Part shown: positions 47,410-59,502 of the stretch, piece after piece | How the letters are laid out: each line of letters starts with the position of its first letter | Numbering within the stretch: the first letter of the stretch is position 1 | NCBI GenBank assembly: GCA_030247885.1 | Contig: JAPDRO010000026.1 | Span: 1-64,000 of the forward strand | Direction: 5' to 3' | Source: Taxawa tesnikishii (nom. ined.) | Lineage: Eukaryota; Ascomycota; Dothideomycetes; Dothideales | Length of the DNA: 64,000 nucleotides | Translations under genes and position numbers: made by a program | Notes under the pieces: model-generated | Database searches by the model: none | What the model was told of the DNA's origin: nothing | Seen by the model: only the letters and a program-made list of their open reading frames with translations

Positions 47410-47915
47410 GGTGCCTGATCGGGACTTGTTGTATGTGTGCCGTTGAGCACTGTGTTATACTGGAACGCTTCGGCTGCGACAGAGATGGACGAGGGTATCA
47501 CGTGGATGAGTGTGCTCGGGAGCGATCGACTGACTGTGCGGTGATACAGAAAGGAAAAGGAGAGGTGAGATAGGAAACAACAAGACAGAGAGAGTAGAGC
47601 GGAAACACTTATACCTTTACAGTGTAAACATTTCTACGGCCTCGCCAAGGAGCCACGACAGCTCGGGGAGGCGCAGTGGTTATCGGAAGCGATTATAGGA
47701 GCGTATACAGCGTATCTCCCTTTCGCTTGTGCTCGATGTGGGTCCTGTTATGGTTGAAGGAAGGTCGGTTGGTTGGAAAGCGCACGGCCGGGGTTTGAGC
47801 CGGGACTTGGGCCAAGCGAGCGTAACGAGTACGGCGGGCCGCAACGGGATCGTATTTCTCGTATAGGCAAAAGTACTGGGAACACCACAGTACGTTCAAC
47901 GCCTGCCAACATCCT
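47410..47915. promoter_or_regulatory. Intergenic region between GH5 and RTA1-like genes
   Basis: 506 bp between two minus-strand genes, carrying the RTA1-like promoter and the GH5 3' region. Nothing else recognised. Confidence 0.5.
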
Positions 47916-49295
47916 CTAACAATAACTCGAATTCGTCTCCACAGTGATGACGCCCTCATCAATCAATAACCCATAGGACCAATAATCCTCCGTGATCCCT
48001 TCACCATCGACCGGGTCCACCGCCGTACTGTTGTACGTCCAGAACGCGCCTCCGGACGCATAGTGCTGCCACGCATAGCGCTGGGTATCAAACAGCGTCT
48101 TCCGGTAGTCCAGCGTGTTGTTGTACATCGTCTGCAGGCTCCATTCACCCACAAAGACGGGGAAGGTAGAGTTGCTCGTCAGCACGGATGCTTGACCGCA
48201 GATGGCAGGGCTTACGTACTGGGCATATACGCCGCTGGCGGCGAAGTAGTAGACCTTTGTTACAGTCAGCTCATCCCCCTTTCTTTCTCTCAGCCGCCCT
48301 CTTTTCCACCCCTCACGTACATGCGAGTCAACAACAAGATTGGCCTCCTGGCCAAAGAGCCGGCTCCGGAACGCCGCGCCACAGAAGCAATCCTGCAACA
48401 TAATCGGAATGCGACCATCAACTTCCGACACCATCGCCAGGACGCCCTTGACGTACGTCGTGATCCAATTCGTGCCGTCGGCCGTGAGTCCGGCGCAGGA
48501 TCCGAAGCCCACGAGGTTGGTGTCGGAGGCCTCGTTCAGGGGCGCGATGGTGAAGCCGTTGAGGTGCCCGCTGCGCTCGATGAAGTTGAGGATGGAGCGG
48601 ACGGCCTGGAAGCTGTAGTCTAGGTTTGTGCAGTTCTGGAACCTATTGATGAAGTTAGCGAGTAGCTACGCGATTATGTGCGAGGAAGAGGCGGAGAGGG
48701 AGAGGGGGGAACAAACCAACCATCGTGCCCAAAGGCTTCGCCAATATCCAGACCATTGATTTCCGCCGGGCAGTGAGTGCAGACCAATGATGACATGCAT
48801 ACCATACTCCTCAATCGCGTACAAGGTCGAGTAACGTTCCTCGAGCACGGGGCCACAACGATCCCCGAGATCGAGGCAGAGGTTCCATTCGTCGAGGGCG
48901 GAGGGCGCGAGCGCGTTCCACCACGCTTCGCTGTGAGTTTTCTCCTGCTCCATCCACGCGCCCACATTCACACCGTTGGACTTGAACGTCTTCCAGTCGA
49001 TGAATTGCCCGTCTTGACCGCCTTTCTGTCAGGGTATGGAGTGCGAGATGAGCGGCGGCGTCAAGCCATGTAAGACCTGTGCGGCGATCTGGGCGACGTG
49101 GAGGTCCTTCCACTCCCGTGGAGTCCCGTGCTCCCCAGCATTTGTCTGATATGTGAGGTTGAGGGAAGATACGGTTGGGGAAGTTTTGGGATGTTCTGTA
49201 ATGTCTCCGAAGGTGCTACGCTTGTCGACCTCTACTGGAGCAGCGAGCGCAACGACAGAGCCGAGCAAGGCTGTCGTCGGTGTCAAAATCTTCAT
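47916..49295 (-). CDS. GH5 exo-beta-1,3-glucanase-like protein lacking a core segment
   Basis: Four exons, 49295-49077, 49025-48717, 48642-48321 and 48254-47916; about 395 residues. Secreted glycoside hydrolase family 5 relative (MKILTPTTALLGSVVALAAP signal peptide). Acid/base glutamate in TIAPLNEASD; nucleophile in FPVFVGEWSL. GLHSLPGG and INGLDIGEAFGHDGW are separated by a one-base frame offset at an A3 run (TTT on plus, 48760-48762); removing one base gives the exact family sequence. More striking, CGPVLEERYST runs directly into YAIEEYGMHVII. Family members have about 50 residues there, including the LRIP strand with a substrate-binding arginine. It may be a decaying gene or an assembly collapse. 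Confidence 0.82.
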
Positions 49296-49788
49296 GTTAA
49301 GCGAAAGCTAATAAAGGACAACCTGAGGATGTCTGAAAGTCCCGAGCCAAAGGTGCTGTCCGGACGGTCAGGCACACGCCAGCCTGTATTCATGCTATCA
49401 ACAAGAGAGGGAGAAGAACGGGAGCATTTCTTTCGTCTCCCAGCAACAACGGAAACCCAATGTGGATCGTTGTCGGTACTGGAATGACGATTTGTTCATG
49501 GATAAGGTTGCGCTGAATGCGAAGCATGTGATGGAAGGGGATATCGTCGAACCATGTCGAGGAAGCATAGAGGTTACGTACGGTAAGCGCAAGGGAACAG
49601 CATGAGCATTTCCAAGCACTGCTCTTCTTGCTCGTGATGCAATCGATGGATGGTCGATCAGAATGAGATGTTGAGGGGTTGTTCTCAAGTCGGAGCCTCG
49701 TCGAGCTTGGGAACCAATAAACCTTAATCTCACATCCGATGAAGTGAGCAAAACCGAAAGTGATAATCGTGATCATTGAGTTGGGTAT
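49296..49788. promoter_or_regulatory. Intergenic region between TFB1 and GH5 genes
   Basis: 493 bp carrying the GH5 promoter and the TFB1 3' end. No further feature recognised. Confidence 0.5.
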
Positions 49789-51822
49789 CTATGCAGTTGC
49801 ACTCTGTTCCTCGAAAGCCTTCCTGTACCGTTCCGTCGCCTCCCTAATGGCCTTTATCGTTGGGGCGACCATCTCCTCTACGACCTTCTTTCCGCCTCCA
49901 AGACTCTCAACATCCAATTCCAGGCGCCGTCGCTTGTTGCCCTTGGGGTTTAGACCTTGCATTTGATTCCTCAGACCCTGCACTGCCCTGGCCCTCTCTT
50001 CTTCCGCAGTGGACATGACCGCATTAATACGGTCCACCGATTTGTCGAGCGTCTCGACGAGTTTTGCCAACTCGCTTGTTCTCGATGCATCCCCCGACAG
50101 GAACAGCGTCCAGAAGTAATGGAGAAACTCGACTGTGGTGTTGTGTGTCATGGTCAGGGTGTCGAACGTGGTCTGCAAGAGGCCTCTGGTCGAAGTCACA
50201 TCGTCTGAAGTGGCGGCTTTACGATTCCGAATGGAGGCCGTGATATTAGATGTTGCTGTTATGAGGGTCGTCTTGCTGCCCACACGCGCAGTCTTCTTTT
50301 TGAAAATAGCACCATTTGCATGGCCGTCCGCTTCGTCGCCCGAATCATCACTGTCCGATTGTACACCGATGGCCTCGCCAAGGCGAATACCTCCGGCAGC
50401 ATCAGATGCTAGATGTGCGGAAAGGTCTGACCGTAGGGACGAGAGAACCTTGTCCGGATTTTGTCGAGCATAAATGGCGGCGTCAGCCGACAGCTGACCG
50501 CCGCGCTCGCCAGCCGCGAAGAGCTGCTGGTCTTTTATGTTGAGCGTCACTCGATTGTCGTTGGCATCTGCTTGAAGATCCCGTAATTGCAGTTCGTTGA
50601 AGGTCTCTTCGTCCATGCCAATCGGTGCGTGCGGATCAGTGTCTGTCGGTGCTACTTGCGACAGCATCTTCTCCGACAAGTTGTTCAAGATTCGGAGGAT
50701 AGGTACTTTGTCGTAAGAGCTAGGCCGCATTGTCTCATCCGGCCTGTTGCCCCTCATCTGACTGTGGTTCTGTTCATTGCCCTCCAAATCGATAAAGTGA
50801 GGCACTTGTCCCAGGTTCGTTGGCGCCCTGTCCCGGTAATCCAGATACCTGTCGAGAATAGGATCCGGTGGGTCGTCGTCTGTGACCTTTTGCCCTTTAA
50901 GCTTTTTTAACAGTCTGCTGTTGAAGAATCTCGACCAAAAGTCATTCTGAGCGACTTTGTTGGGAACGTTATCGTTGTATGCCTCCCGTACAATCGGGTA
51001 TTGTTTGAATATGAGTATGATTTGCTCTTTCGTCAAGTTGAGCCTCAGACTGTCTGCTTCGCCTTCTCTTTCCGCGGTAACGCGCGTAAATTTGATCTCC
51101 GGGAGTACATTGTATTCACCTTGTGTCTGAGCTTTTTCTATGGCGTGTGCCCGAAGGAGATGCACCCTGCTTGACCAGAATTGCCGAGTGAACTGCAAGA
51201 TATCCATGTCCGCCGGCTTGTTCTCTCGGAACTCATTGAACCTCTGTCGTAGAGCAGGATTGGCATTGAGAAGGGACTCCTGCAATTTGTAGTCCGTTGC
51301 CAACTTTTTATCGTCATACCAACCGTCATTGTTCTCGCCAGTTCCTGACGAGACCGCTTGGGCCATGGCCATTGCAGCAGATTGGCCGCTACCATCTTGC
51401 GCAGGTGCTGGCGTTGCTGCTGGTGTAGGTTGTGCACTGGCGGCGTTCTTCGCTGTTGATATCGCTTGGCTCAGAACCTGGGTTACTGCTTCTTGCTCCG
51501 CTCTCGCAGCAGTGGCAGAAGTGAAGGAGAAGACATGGTTGTCTGGCGCCGCCGCACCCGCAGGCTGTACGACAACTTTGAGGGCGATCTTGGGGCTTGA
51601 CGCTGGAGTTTGTTGGAGGTCTAAGCAATACCTGATCAGGGTATGCGCATGGTAACAGATGGGCTATCCTAAGCAGCACTTACTGACAATATCCGCTACC
51701 GCGATGGTAAGAGAGGGTGAAGCGCCTGGAGGAGCGGCAGGCGCCCAGAACAGGTATTTCTTGTCATCGCTGACTGTGAGAATACCATCTTTCTTCTTGT
51801 AAGAAGTCGATGCCTTGGACAT
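49789..51822 (-). CDS. TFB1: TFIIH core subunit Tfb1 (p62)
   Basis: Two exons, 51822-51684 and 51620-49789; intron 63 bp (GTAAGT...GCTTAG); 656 residues. Structural subunit of TFIIH, in RNA polymerase II initiation and nucleotide-excision repair. PH-like domain at the N-terminus (KKKDGILTVSDDKKYLFW...KIALKVVVQ), then two BSD domains: DILQFTRQFWSSRVHLLRAHA, and IILIFKQYPIVREAYNDNVP with FWSRFFNSRLLKKLKG. A long middle region binds other TFIIH subunits. C-terminal FLHYFWTLFLSG is a conserved Tfb1 stretch. No frame problem. Confidence 0.95.
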
Positions 51823-52874
51823 GATAAGAAGAAGCGGTGTCTACTGAACGGCGATGTAGCACCAAGCCAATGTAGTGAGCCGATCTGGACGCGGAAGGTT
51901 TCCGAACGTCATCAACTTGGCGTTTGCTTGTGCTTGTGCTTGTGTTTGTGCTTCGAACCAGACCATCTCATCTCTGCCGTGACAACAACTACGCGGCAAG
52001 AGACGCATTTGAAGGATCACCTGTCACTCTAGCACCTCCAGTTCCAGCGTTACAGAGCAGCTGTAGGCCGGGTCGTGCCCAACATGTCACTCTTCTGTTC
52101 CATTTTGTTCCGCATTCGAGCTATGATTCCGCGTGTAGGGGAATATAAACTACCGCGGGACGACTCATTGCTGCCGCCGTAGATGGACGCATACCACCGG
52201 TCTCTATATTTTATCTATCTTTTTGGAACTTCATGTTCGACCATAGGCGGCTGAATATTGGGCATCCCGTCCGCTCTGCCATACACAAGCAGTCGACCGA
52301 CCAGTCAGTACTACAATCGGTGACGGTGTGGGAATCCTGGTTGTTGAACGTCACTTTTGCCTGGCGTTCTTGCTTGCTAGCCGATCAGTACGCGTAAGAA
52401 GAAGTGTTGATAGAGATCCGCCAGGAGAACGTTCCTTTTGGCTCTTTTGTATCTGCCCTAACCGAGTGCGCTCAACCTGCTGTAAACTGACGCTGAAGTT
52501 GCCTTCTCTAACACCTGCAAGCGCTGCAAGCATGCTTCCAAGTGCGCCTCACAGCGCCTACCCATCTCTTCGCTCACGTCTTTCCACTCCAAGAAGGTCC
52601 TCTTATCCTCGGCCAATGTCCGCGGCGAATCGCTGCCTCAACACAACAGCACCCCAACCCTCTCCTCCGAAATTCTCGCATCCCGACATACAACCGTGCC
52701 GTTTCGCGGCGCTGTCCAGAACACAGAACGACTTTTGAATCAGTGAGCGAGGGGCCTTCCCCATCCACGTCTCTCGTGAACCGGCCAGCGGGGTTAGGAG
52801 TGCTGTACGGCACGCGCTGTTCCGCGATCCATTAACGGAGACAGATTCAGCTAGTCGAAACAGCAGAAACCGCA
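51823..52874. other. Intergenic region, no convincing gene
   Basis: About 1.05 kb. GCTTGTGCTTGTGCTTGTG-type hexamer repeats lie at about 51923-51951. A plus-strand stretch near 52512-52547 reads TCKRCKHASKC in one frame, a weak echo of a Zn(II)2Cys6 finger, but spacing and context do not fit. Confidence 0.5.
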
Positions 52875-54386
52875 TCAAGTCCCTTGAAACGCAACATCCA
52901 TGCACAACAAATTCTGTCTACTTGTCATCGGCTCCACACGCCACCGCACGAGATCGACCACAGCATCAGACGTGGCCGTACTAGCAGTTTGTCCGACCAC
53001 TTCATCATCCATAGCTTGCAAGATACTACGGTAGCACGAAAACAGCTCGTTATCGTATTCGGCCAGATCCGGAACAGTCCACTGATCGTAAAGACGGCCG
53101 TGTGTGTTCGTGGGAACGAATCGGCCATGGTATCGGAGGAAGAGGTAGCAAAGATAGCAAAGCCATTTGGACGTACCGATGACCCTTGGTCTGTAGAAGT
53201 TTGGATGGTCTGGCTGTGCATCGCTTGGAGCGGATGCAAGTCGACCCTGCAATTGGAATTGGGATTGGGCTAGGAGGTCATAGTACACGGCCAGCTGAAT
53301 TTCGGCGTGGACGTGGCAAGTCTTCGCCCAAGATTCGTAGCCGATTGTGGTTGGGACGCTTTTGTAGGGCATTAGAAACTCCAACTGGATCTTTTCGTGG
53401 AACAACACCGGATACTGTCTAGCAGTGTCTGCAAGAGACCGAGCGATACGCTGGTACGCGCCGATCTTCTCGATCTGCCGAAGACATTTGATCGCAGAAG
53501 CGACCAAGGCCGTAGGTTTCGCGTTCACACTGTCCTCGAGCCGCTGCGCGTAGTCTTTGATCTCCGCGTCTGTACAGAAGCGGTAACTCGTTTTGACAAG
53601 ACGCTTAATCGAATCGAACTCATCATCTGAGCCCGCTTCAGCTGCCTCAAAGGCCTCATAATTCGAAGCCAGACTCTGCAGCCGATTCTCTACTGCCCGC
53701 CTCGACGTCGCTTCGCGCTTGGTGTACAGGAACTGTGCCCGATGTACGAGATTAGTAAAGTCCCGCCACAAGGGCTTCTTATGGCTTCTCGACAGATGTT
53801 TCGGTTTCTCCCATTTGCGGGAACGTAACCGAGCGAGCAGACGGCGGAAATGCAGCTTTGCTATTTGCTCGAACAACGCGTCAACCTGCGTGTCTGTGAC
53901 AGCCAGCGTTTCGGTGATGTCGTGCAATGCAGCCTTCACATCTCCACTTAGCGAAAGGTCCAGCGCTGCGAACCGTACTGTGAGGCGGGACGGCTGGATA
54001 TGCTCTTCGATACAGACGGCGGCTACGCTCTGTGCGCCCTCTTCGATGGCAGCTAGACAGGCGAGGTCATCTGCGACTTGTTGCTCTACGCGCAGCGGCA
54101 AGGTATGACCGTCTCCTGGGACGGCTTCAGCGATAGGGAAGGCCTGCGCGTCAATCGGCACTGCATTTGTACGCTCCTCGAGTTCTACCAGGTGCTGGCG
54201 AAAGCTGTCTTCCGTGATATCCCGCCATATTGAGCGGTCAGGGCTTGCCGTACGGCTTTCCAGCCAGGACATGTGTGAATGTATAGTGACAAATGAGCAG
54301 AGGGTTGTAGTTGGGTGATGGGAGGAATTCGCGGAGCGGAAAAGCGATTTTCCACCGAGGCTTTCGCGCTTCTTCTCTACAAACAT
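52875..54386 (-). CDS. OTT_1508-type deaminase-fold protein
   Basis: 503 residues, single exon. The C-terminal third has the zinc-site signature of the cytidine-deaminase superfamily: HAE at 360-362 and a CYLC pair at C410/C413, inside RVIGTSKWLCYLCYLFLRYHGRF and followed by THGRLYDQWTVPDL. This is the pattern of the OTT_1508-like deaminase family, frequent in fungi and of unknown biology. The N-terminal 300 residues are helical and charged without a named domain. Predicted activity is deamination of a nucleobase in nucleotide or nucleic acid (inference). A second ATG at 54272 (MSWLESRTASPD) may be the true start, because the first 38 residues are low-quality sequence. Intact. Confidence 0.8.
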   Translation of the reverse strand: MFVEKKRESLGGKSLFRSANSSHHPTTTLCSFVTIHSHMSWLESRTASPDRSIWRDITEDSFRQHLVELEERTNAVPIDAQAFPIAEAVPGDGHTLPLRVEQQVADDLACLAAIEEGAQSVAAVCIEEHIQPSRLTVRFAALDLSLSGDVKAALHDITETLAVTDTQVDALFEQIAKLHFRRLLARLRSRKWEKPKHLSRSHKKPLWRDFTNLVHRAQFLYTKREATSRRAVENRLQSLASNYEAFEAAEAGSDDEFDSIKRLVKTSYRFCTDAEIKDYAQRLEDSVNAKPTALVASAIKCLRQIEKIGAYQRIARSLADTARQYPVLFHEKIQLEFLMPYKSVPTTIGYESWAKTCHVHAEIQLAVYYDLLAQSQFQLQGRLASAPSDAQPDHPNFYRPRVIGTSKWLCYLCYLFLRYHGRFVPTNTHGRLYDQWTVPDLAEYDNELFSCYRSILQAMDDEVVGQTASTATSDAVVDLVRWRVEPMTSRQNLLCMDVAFQGT

Positions 54387-54582
54387 CCCTCCAAAGCTGA
54401 GAGCAGTACATATGGATTTCTCCTCCTAGACGGTGAAAACGACGCATCAGCGGTCGACGTCGGGAAAAGCGGCGACTGGGGCACATCACTTGAACTTCTC
54501 TTCAACAGAGGGCAATGGCAGTTGACATGAGAGGTCTTTCCATTACTGCATGCAAAGAAGAAACACTAAACTCCAAGTTCCT

Positions 54583-56213
54583 TCAAACCAAGAACCTGAA
54601 TCCTCCATCCCCATTCCTGTTTCCCCTGGCGCCACCACCGACAATGACGCCGGGAACGTACTCGCCACGATCTAGCTTCTTGTTGAGCCTCACAAGCATG
54701 AATCTCAGAACCGTAGCCGCGATGATGGCGAGTACAGCGGTACCGCAGTTCATGCTCATGGCAAGAATATACCTCGGGCCCATGCTGTCCTTGTACATGT
54801 AGCTAGCATAGATAGACGTGCAGTTACTGACACAGTTGATGAGGGCCAAACTCGCTGCACGCTTGCTGGCCGGGCGCACGAGCGTGTTCGAGACCCAGGC
54901 CAGGATGACGACGAAGCTCATGTAGAACGAGGCGGGCATGAGCATCATGGCGACGTAGCGGGGCGCGGTGCTGGTCGTAGCGACGGCGAGGATGAACGCG
55001 ACGATAGAGACGAGGAGAGGGAGCACGACGTGCAGGTATCTCTCCCGTCCTGTCGGCGTGCCAGGCGTTGAAGGAGGCGGTAATGACGGCTAGCACGTAC
55101 GGCGGGGCGGTCAGGAGGAGCGTGTTGATGTGGTTGTAGCCCAAGGTTGACACGACGGTGGGGAAGAAGTTGGTCACGCTAGCGCTAGACACCACGCCCG
55201 TAAGGATGGCCATGAGGACCCAAGTCTTGGGGTCGCGGGCGGCCAACGTGAAGCCATGGAAGAATCCGCGGTCGTCCTCGGCGTTGCGGTCGTCGACGCC
55301 GATGTCCTCTTCGAGTCTGTAGACGGCAAGTTGACGTTCCTGCTCGCTGAGCCAGGACGTCGTGCGCGGAAAGTTGGGGAGGACGAGGAAGGCGAGGAAG
55401 GCGATGACGACGGTAATGGCGCCCTCGATCAGGAAGAGCCAACGCCAGGCTCCCAGTCCCTTCAAGCCGTCCATGCCGTTAGTGATGCCGGCAGAGATGA
55501 GACCGGAGAAGGCGCCTGAGATGAGGGAGCCGGAGTAGAGCAGAGCGGTGCGCAGACCGAGCTCCTTGCGTGTGTACCAGGAAGAGAGGAAGAAGAGACA
55601 GCCGGGGAAGTATGCTGCTTCGATGAAACCGAGGCAGAAGCGGATGGCTACGACGCCGCCGAAGGACTGCGCGGCCGCGGTGGCTCCGGACACGATACCC
55701 CAGATGATCATGATTGTGGGCAGGAAGATGGCCGGTTTGCCGAAGTGGCTCAGGAAGAGGTTGGACGGGACTTGCATGAGGATGTAGCCGACGAAGAGGA
55801 TGCTGACACAGGTCTGCAAAGACAATGAGTGAGTTACTGTTCAGGGACACACAAACACAGAGAATGCGGCTTACGTTGTACTCGGTCGAAGACATGCCAA
55901 GATCCTTGACCATTCCCTTCTTGCCAGCCAGTCTGGCACTGGCGATGTTGTTGCGGTCGAGATAGTTCATAATGTACATCAAGACCAACATGGGGAGGAG
56001 GCGCATATCGATCTTCCTGACGAGTTTCTTCTCCAGTGCCACCCTCTCGCCAGGCGTGAGGTCTCTCAGGAACTCGGGGACCTCGGGCGCATTTGCGCGT
56101 TCCTTCTCCTCGAGCCCAAAGTCGGCAGCTTCCAGGAAAGCATCCTCCTTCTTTCCGCTAGGGAATGGCTCGGGAGCCAGGGCGTTGGCGTTGTCCGGGG
56201 CGTGGAAAGGCAT
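54583..56213 (-). CDS. MFS permease of the allantoate/anion symporter family (Dal5-like)
   Basis: Exons 56213-55875 and 55813-54583; intron 61 bp (GTAAGC...TTGCAG); about 523 residues. Twelve-helix major facilitator of the anion:cation symporter group. RKIDMRLLPMLVLMYIMNYLDRNNIASARLAG is the hallmark first helix, then GYILMQVPSNLFLSHFGKP and FCLGFIEAAYFPGCLFFLSSWY. The frame changes at a G3 run (CCC on plus, 55044-55046), where HADRTG should continue as ERYLHVVLPLLV. Two more bases, or one fewer, reconcile it. All other parts are intact, so sequencing error is likely. Substrate (allantoate, nicotinate, tartrate-like anions) not determinable. Confidence 0.88.
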
Positions 56214-57628
56214 GTTTCGTGATGAACGAAGGACAGTGGACGTGGAGGAGAAGACGCGTCTTGGATCGGTGCAGCATGATTATATACTCGACAGGCAAAA
56301 ACTCAATGCCCAGCACGGTATATCCCTCGGGTGTCGCTGCCTTGCAAGCGTTGACTCTAGAGCACGCGACCGGGTCCGTAGTGCTGGCACGGTGCCATAG
56401 CCGATGGAGTCCCCACAGCTTGTTCCGGGGCTTCTTCGCTCGGGGATGCTCGTACAAGAGCCCAGTCTGTGGCCTATACCGGGTGTTTCGCCTCCCAGAA
56501 AATGATGGGTTGGTGCGGAAAAGGCAATGTTGACGTCTGTCGAGCGCGTAGCCGACGCTCCTGTGCGAGCGATGGCCCTGAGCTGGGCATACCTTGCTGC
56601 ACCGCCGCTAATGTCAGCGCAATCGATCAGGTTGTGCCGCTCTAGCGTGTTCAGAGTGGATCACTGGGGCCCCAAAAAGACCCATAATCTCCTCTTTGCC
56701 TCGGACCCTCTCCAGCTTTTTCTTGTTGGAGCCTTTTCCTTTTCGCTCGTTTCGGAGCGCGAAACAGAAACGGATAGGATCCTCGGCGCCGAGGTTTTGC
56801 CCCATGGACGGAGCGCGGCGGTTGAGCCGGCGTGGGTCGGCTACGCCAGTTCTGGCTGAACCGCCGCGTCACTGCCTTGTTTTGCGGCAATATTCGCCGA
56901 AATGGTATGCCTCGAGCACGGAACTTTCTCCCGGCTGCCCTCTTGGCGATAGCCTAGGCACTTCACTTAAGCTCCACCGAAGTCTTACTTGAGCTTCAAT
57001 CTACTTCATACAGTACACACACATTTCGACCCACCCCATTCGCAGATATCTTGTACCTTGTTGCGCATCTGGAAGAGCTTAGGCACTCCATTCACTTGAG
57101 CTTTACAAAAGCCTTGGCCAAGCTTCCGCCGAGTCTTACTTGGGATCGTTTGCTTCCCACAATCGGCGTAAGAATACGTCGTGCTCTGTACTTCTACCCC
57201 CTCCTTTGAACCAAGCCTTAGCAGTGCATGTCGTGAGGTTGTGGCAGTCAACCAGACACTTCAACGGCCTGCTGAAAGCACCGTTAACGAAGCGGCCGGT
57301 GTGAACGGCAGATCTGTGTCGGAACTCATACGAGACCTGCACGGCGATACAAGACCTGCACGGCGGCATCAAAATCCTGCATCTCTGTCGAGTTACTAGC
57401 CTGGTGTGGTTTACATGGCCAGTCTTCACTCACTCGCCGAACGTATGACTTCGCAACGGGGCTGTCCATACGGTAGATAACATCGCTACGCCATCTCAAA
57501 GAACTCCACACTTCGGTGTCTCAACTTAACAATGCCCCCGTTCCACATCGGCCATCCGGCATGAATCGTCGGCCAATCTTCCGAGTAGCATCCCTTCCCT
57601 TACCTTTCCCCACAAAACTCCTCATCTC
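56214..57628. other. Intergenic region with short related segments
   Basis: About 1.4 kb without a gene. Two related stretches at about 56959-56991 and 57079-57141 share TAGGCACT, CACTTRAGCTYYAC and CCGAGTCTTACTTG-type words, an imperfect duplication of unknown meaning. The first part carries the permease promoter. Confidence 0.45.
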
Positions 57629-59502
57629 TTACAGATCAATCAAGCTCCCACTCTGCCCACCCTGCTGCCTCTGCTGCCCAAACGGATTGCTGCTTCCAAA
57701 CCCACCCGCGGGACCTGTCTGCGCCGGGAACTGCTGCGGCACGCCCGTGAACTGACTATGCAAGAACGGGTTATGACCCGTCCTCTCGGCGACCAACCTA
57801 TTCGTTCCCGCGCCGGCGCTGTTGACAAAAGTGCCCGGCGCCGTGTGCTGGGCGGGGATGCGCAGATTGCCGACATTACCGAAGGTGTCCTGGCCCTCGC
57901 CCGACGCGAGGAGCGCGTTGAGCTGCTCGCGGTGCGGGTCCAGTGCTTGCTGTGGCTGCGCGGTTTGCTGTTGGGTGATGGGCTGCTGGGCAGCTTGGTA
58001 TGAGGTGATGGGGTTGTAGGAGGGCTGTGTGAATTGGGTTGCGGTTTTCTGCTCTTGCAGAGCTGAGAGCGTGGGTGCTCGTGCGGCGGTCTGCTGGGGT
58101 CTGTTGAAGGATGAGGCGAATGGGTTGTTGGAGCCTGTAGGTTGGGGTGCAAGGCTGTTTTGCTGCTGGGTTGCAGAGGCCCAGGGGTTGTTTGAGCCGG
58201 CCTGGGCCGTAGGCTGTTGCTGCAAGGGTTGTTGTTGCTGTTGCATCGGGTCGAAGCCGTTCATCTGCGAGCCCCACGGGTTGTAGCTGGTCTGCTGAGT
58301 CTGCATGTACTGCTGCTGTGGTTGTTGTTGGAAGGCTTGATCGAAGCCGGTCTGTTGCGGTTGCTGGTATCCTTGGTATCCGTACCCGGTTTGGAAACCA
58401 GTCTGTTGCGGTTGCATTCCCGTGGACTGACTGTAGGCGTTGTTCAGGAAGCCTGTGCTCTGCGGCTGCTGCTGGTCCATTGGATTCGCAAACCAATCAA
58501 CAGCCGCGCCCTGTTGGTATCCTTGGTTGAATCCAGTTGGCTGCGCGGCCTGCGCAGGCGTGTCGTCGAACAGAGAGTCCGCATTCTGTTGCTCCAGTTC
58601 TCTCCTCCGCAGTTCCTCTTCTTCCTTGCTCAACTTAATCGCCTTGGCCAGATCCTCATCATCATCTTCCCTGCCAGCCTTTTGTGCACGCCTCTTTGCG
58701 TCTTCCTCAGCTTCGTTCTTGCTGGCCTCGATCGCCAATCTGTATTCCAGATCATCTTCGTCATCGCGACGTGGCCGTGGCTGCCGCTGACGCTTTGGTG
58801 TCGTCGCGTCGCTTCCAAAGCCCTCACCCATATCCTCCAATCCGGTGACTCTCGACTTCCAAGAGTGTCTGTTGGCGCGCTCCGCACGCAGGCGATCCTC
58901 GTCCATGATAAGACTTGTCAATTCCTTTGCGGACGTCCGGACTGTCGCGCGTTATCAGCAGGCTGCCATATACATACTGCAAGGTACACACTGTTTTGTC
59001 CAACATCTCTGCCCTCTTCATCCACATGTATGAACTCCCTCAGGGTCCTGATGATGTAGATGTTCTTCCTAGCCCAAGTGACGCACAACTCAGAGCCCTC
59101 ATGAAGACAGTAATCAAGCACTTTCAACGACTTCAAGACATGGCGCCAGTTCTTTCCTTTGTCGTTCAATCGCTTGTCCAGCATGTCCATTACTTCGTAG
59201 AAATCTGTGGAGCTGTAGGACGAGGAGTCAGCCTAGTCGCTTGAGGCAAGGCGAGCAGTGCGCAAAGGACTGAATGTATCGTTGGCGATATGTTGTCTGC
59301 GCGCATACCTGTTGTAGGTGATTTTGGCGATATCAGCCATGTCAGAGCCCGTCGGGCCCCATGGGTCATTGCTAGTCGCTGCGCAAATTAGTCATAAGCC
59401 ATGCTGTCAATGCCTGATGGAGGACATACCATTTCTGACCTTGACCTGTACAGAGGAGTAACCTTTGGTAACGTTCTTGACGCTGCGCAAGACTTGCGAC
59501 AT
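57629..59502 (-). CDS. ENT1: Epsin, clathrin adaptor with ENTH domain
   Basis: Four exons, 59502-59430, 59378-59309, 59212-58992 and 58941-57629; introns 51, 97 and 50 bp; 558 residues. Endocytic adaptor that binds PtdIns(4,5)P2, ubiquitinated cargo and clathrin at the plasma membrane. ENTH domain at the N-terminus (VRNATSNDPWGPTGSDMADIAKITYN, STDFYEVMDMLDKRL, LLDYCLHEGSELC-like helix). Two ubiquitin-interacting motifs: DLEYRLAIEASKNEAEED and DEDLAKAIKLSKEEEELR. A Gln/Asn/Pro-rich tail carries NPF motifs (NNPFAS, HNPFLH, SNPFGQ) for EH proteins and ends in LIDL, a clathrin-box-like motif. ENT1 versus ENT2 cannot be separated. Confidence 0.95.

Noticed and set aside
52512-52547. TCKRCKHASKC, possible Zn(II)2Cys6 remnant
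   Set aside because: Cysteine spacing is wrong for the family and no further cysteines or linker follow.
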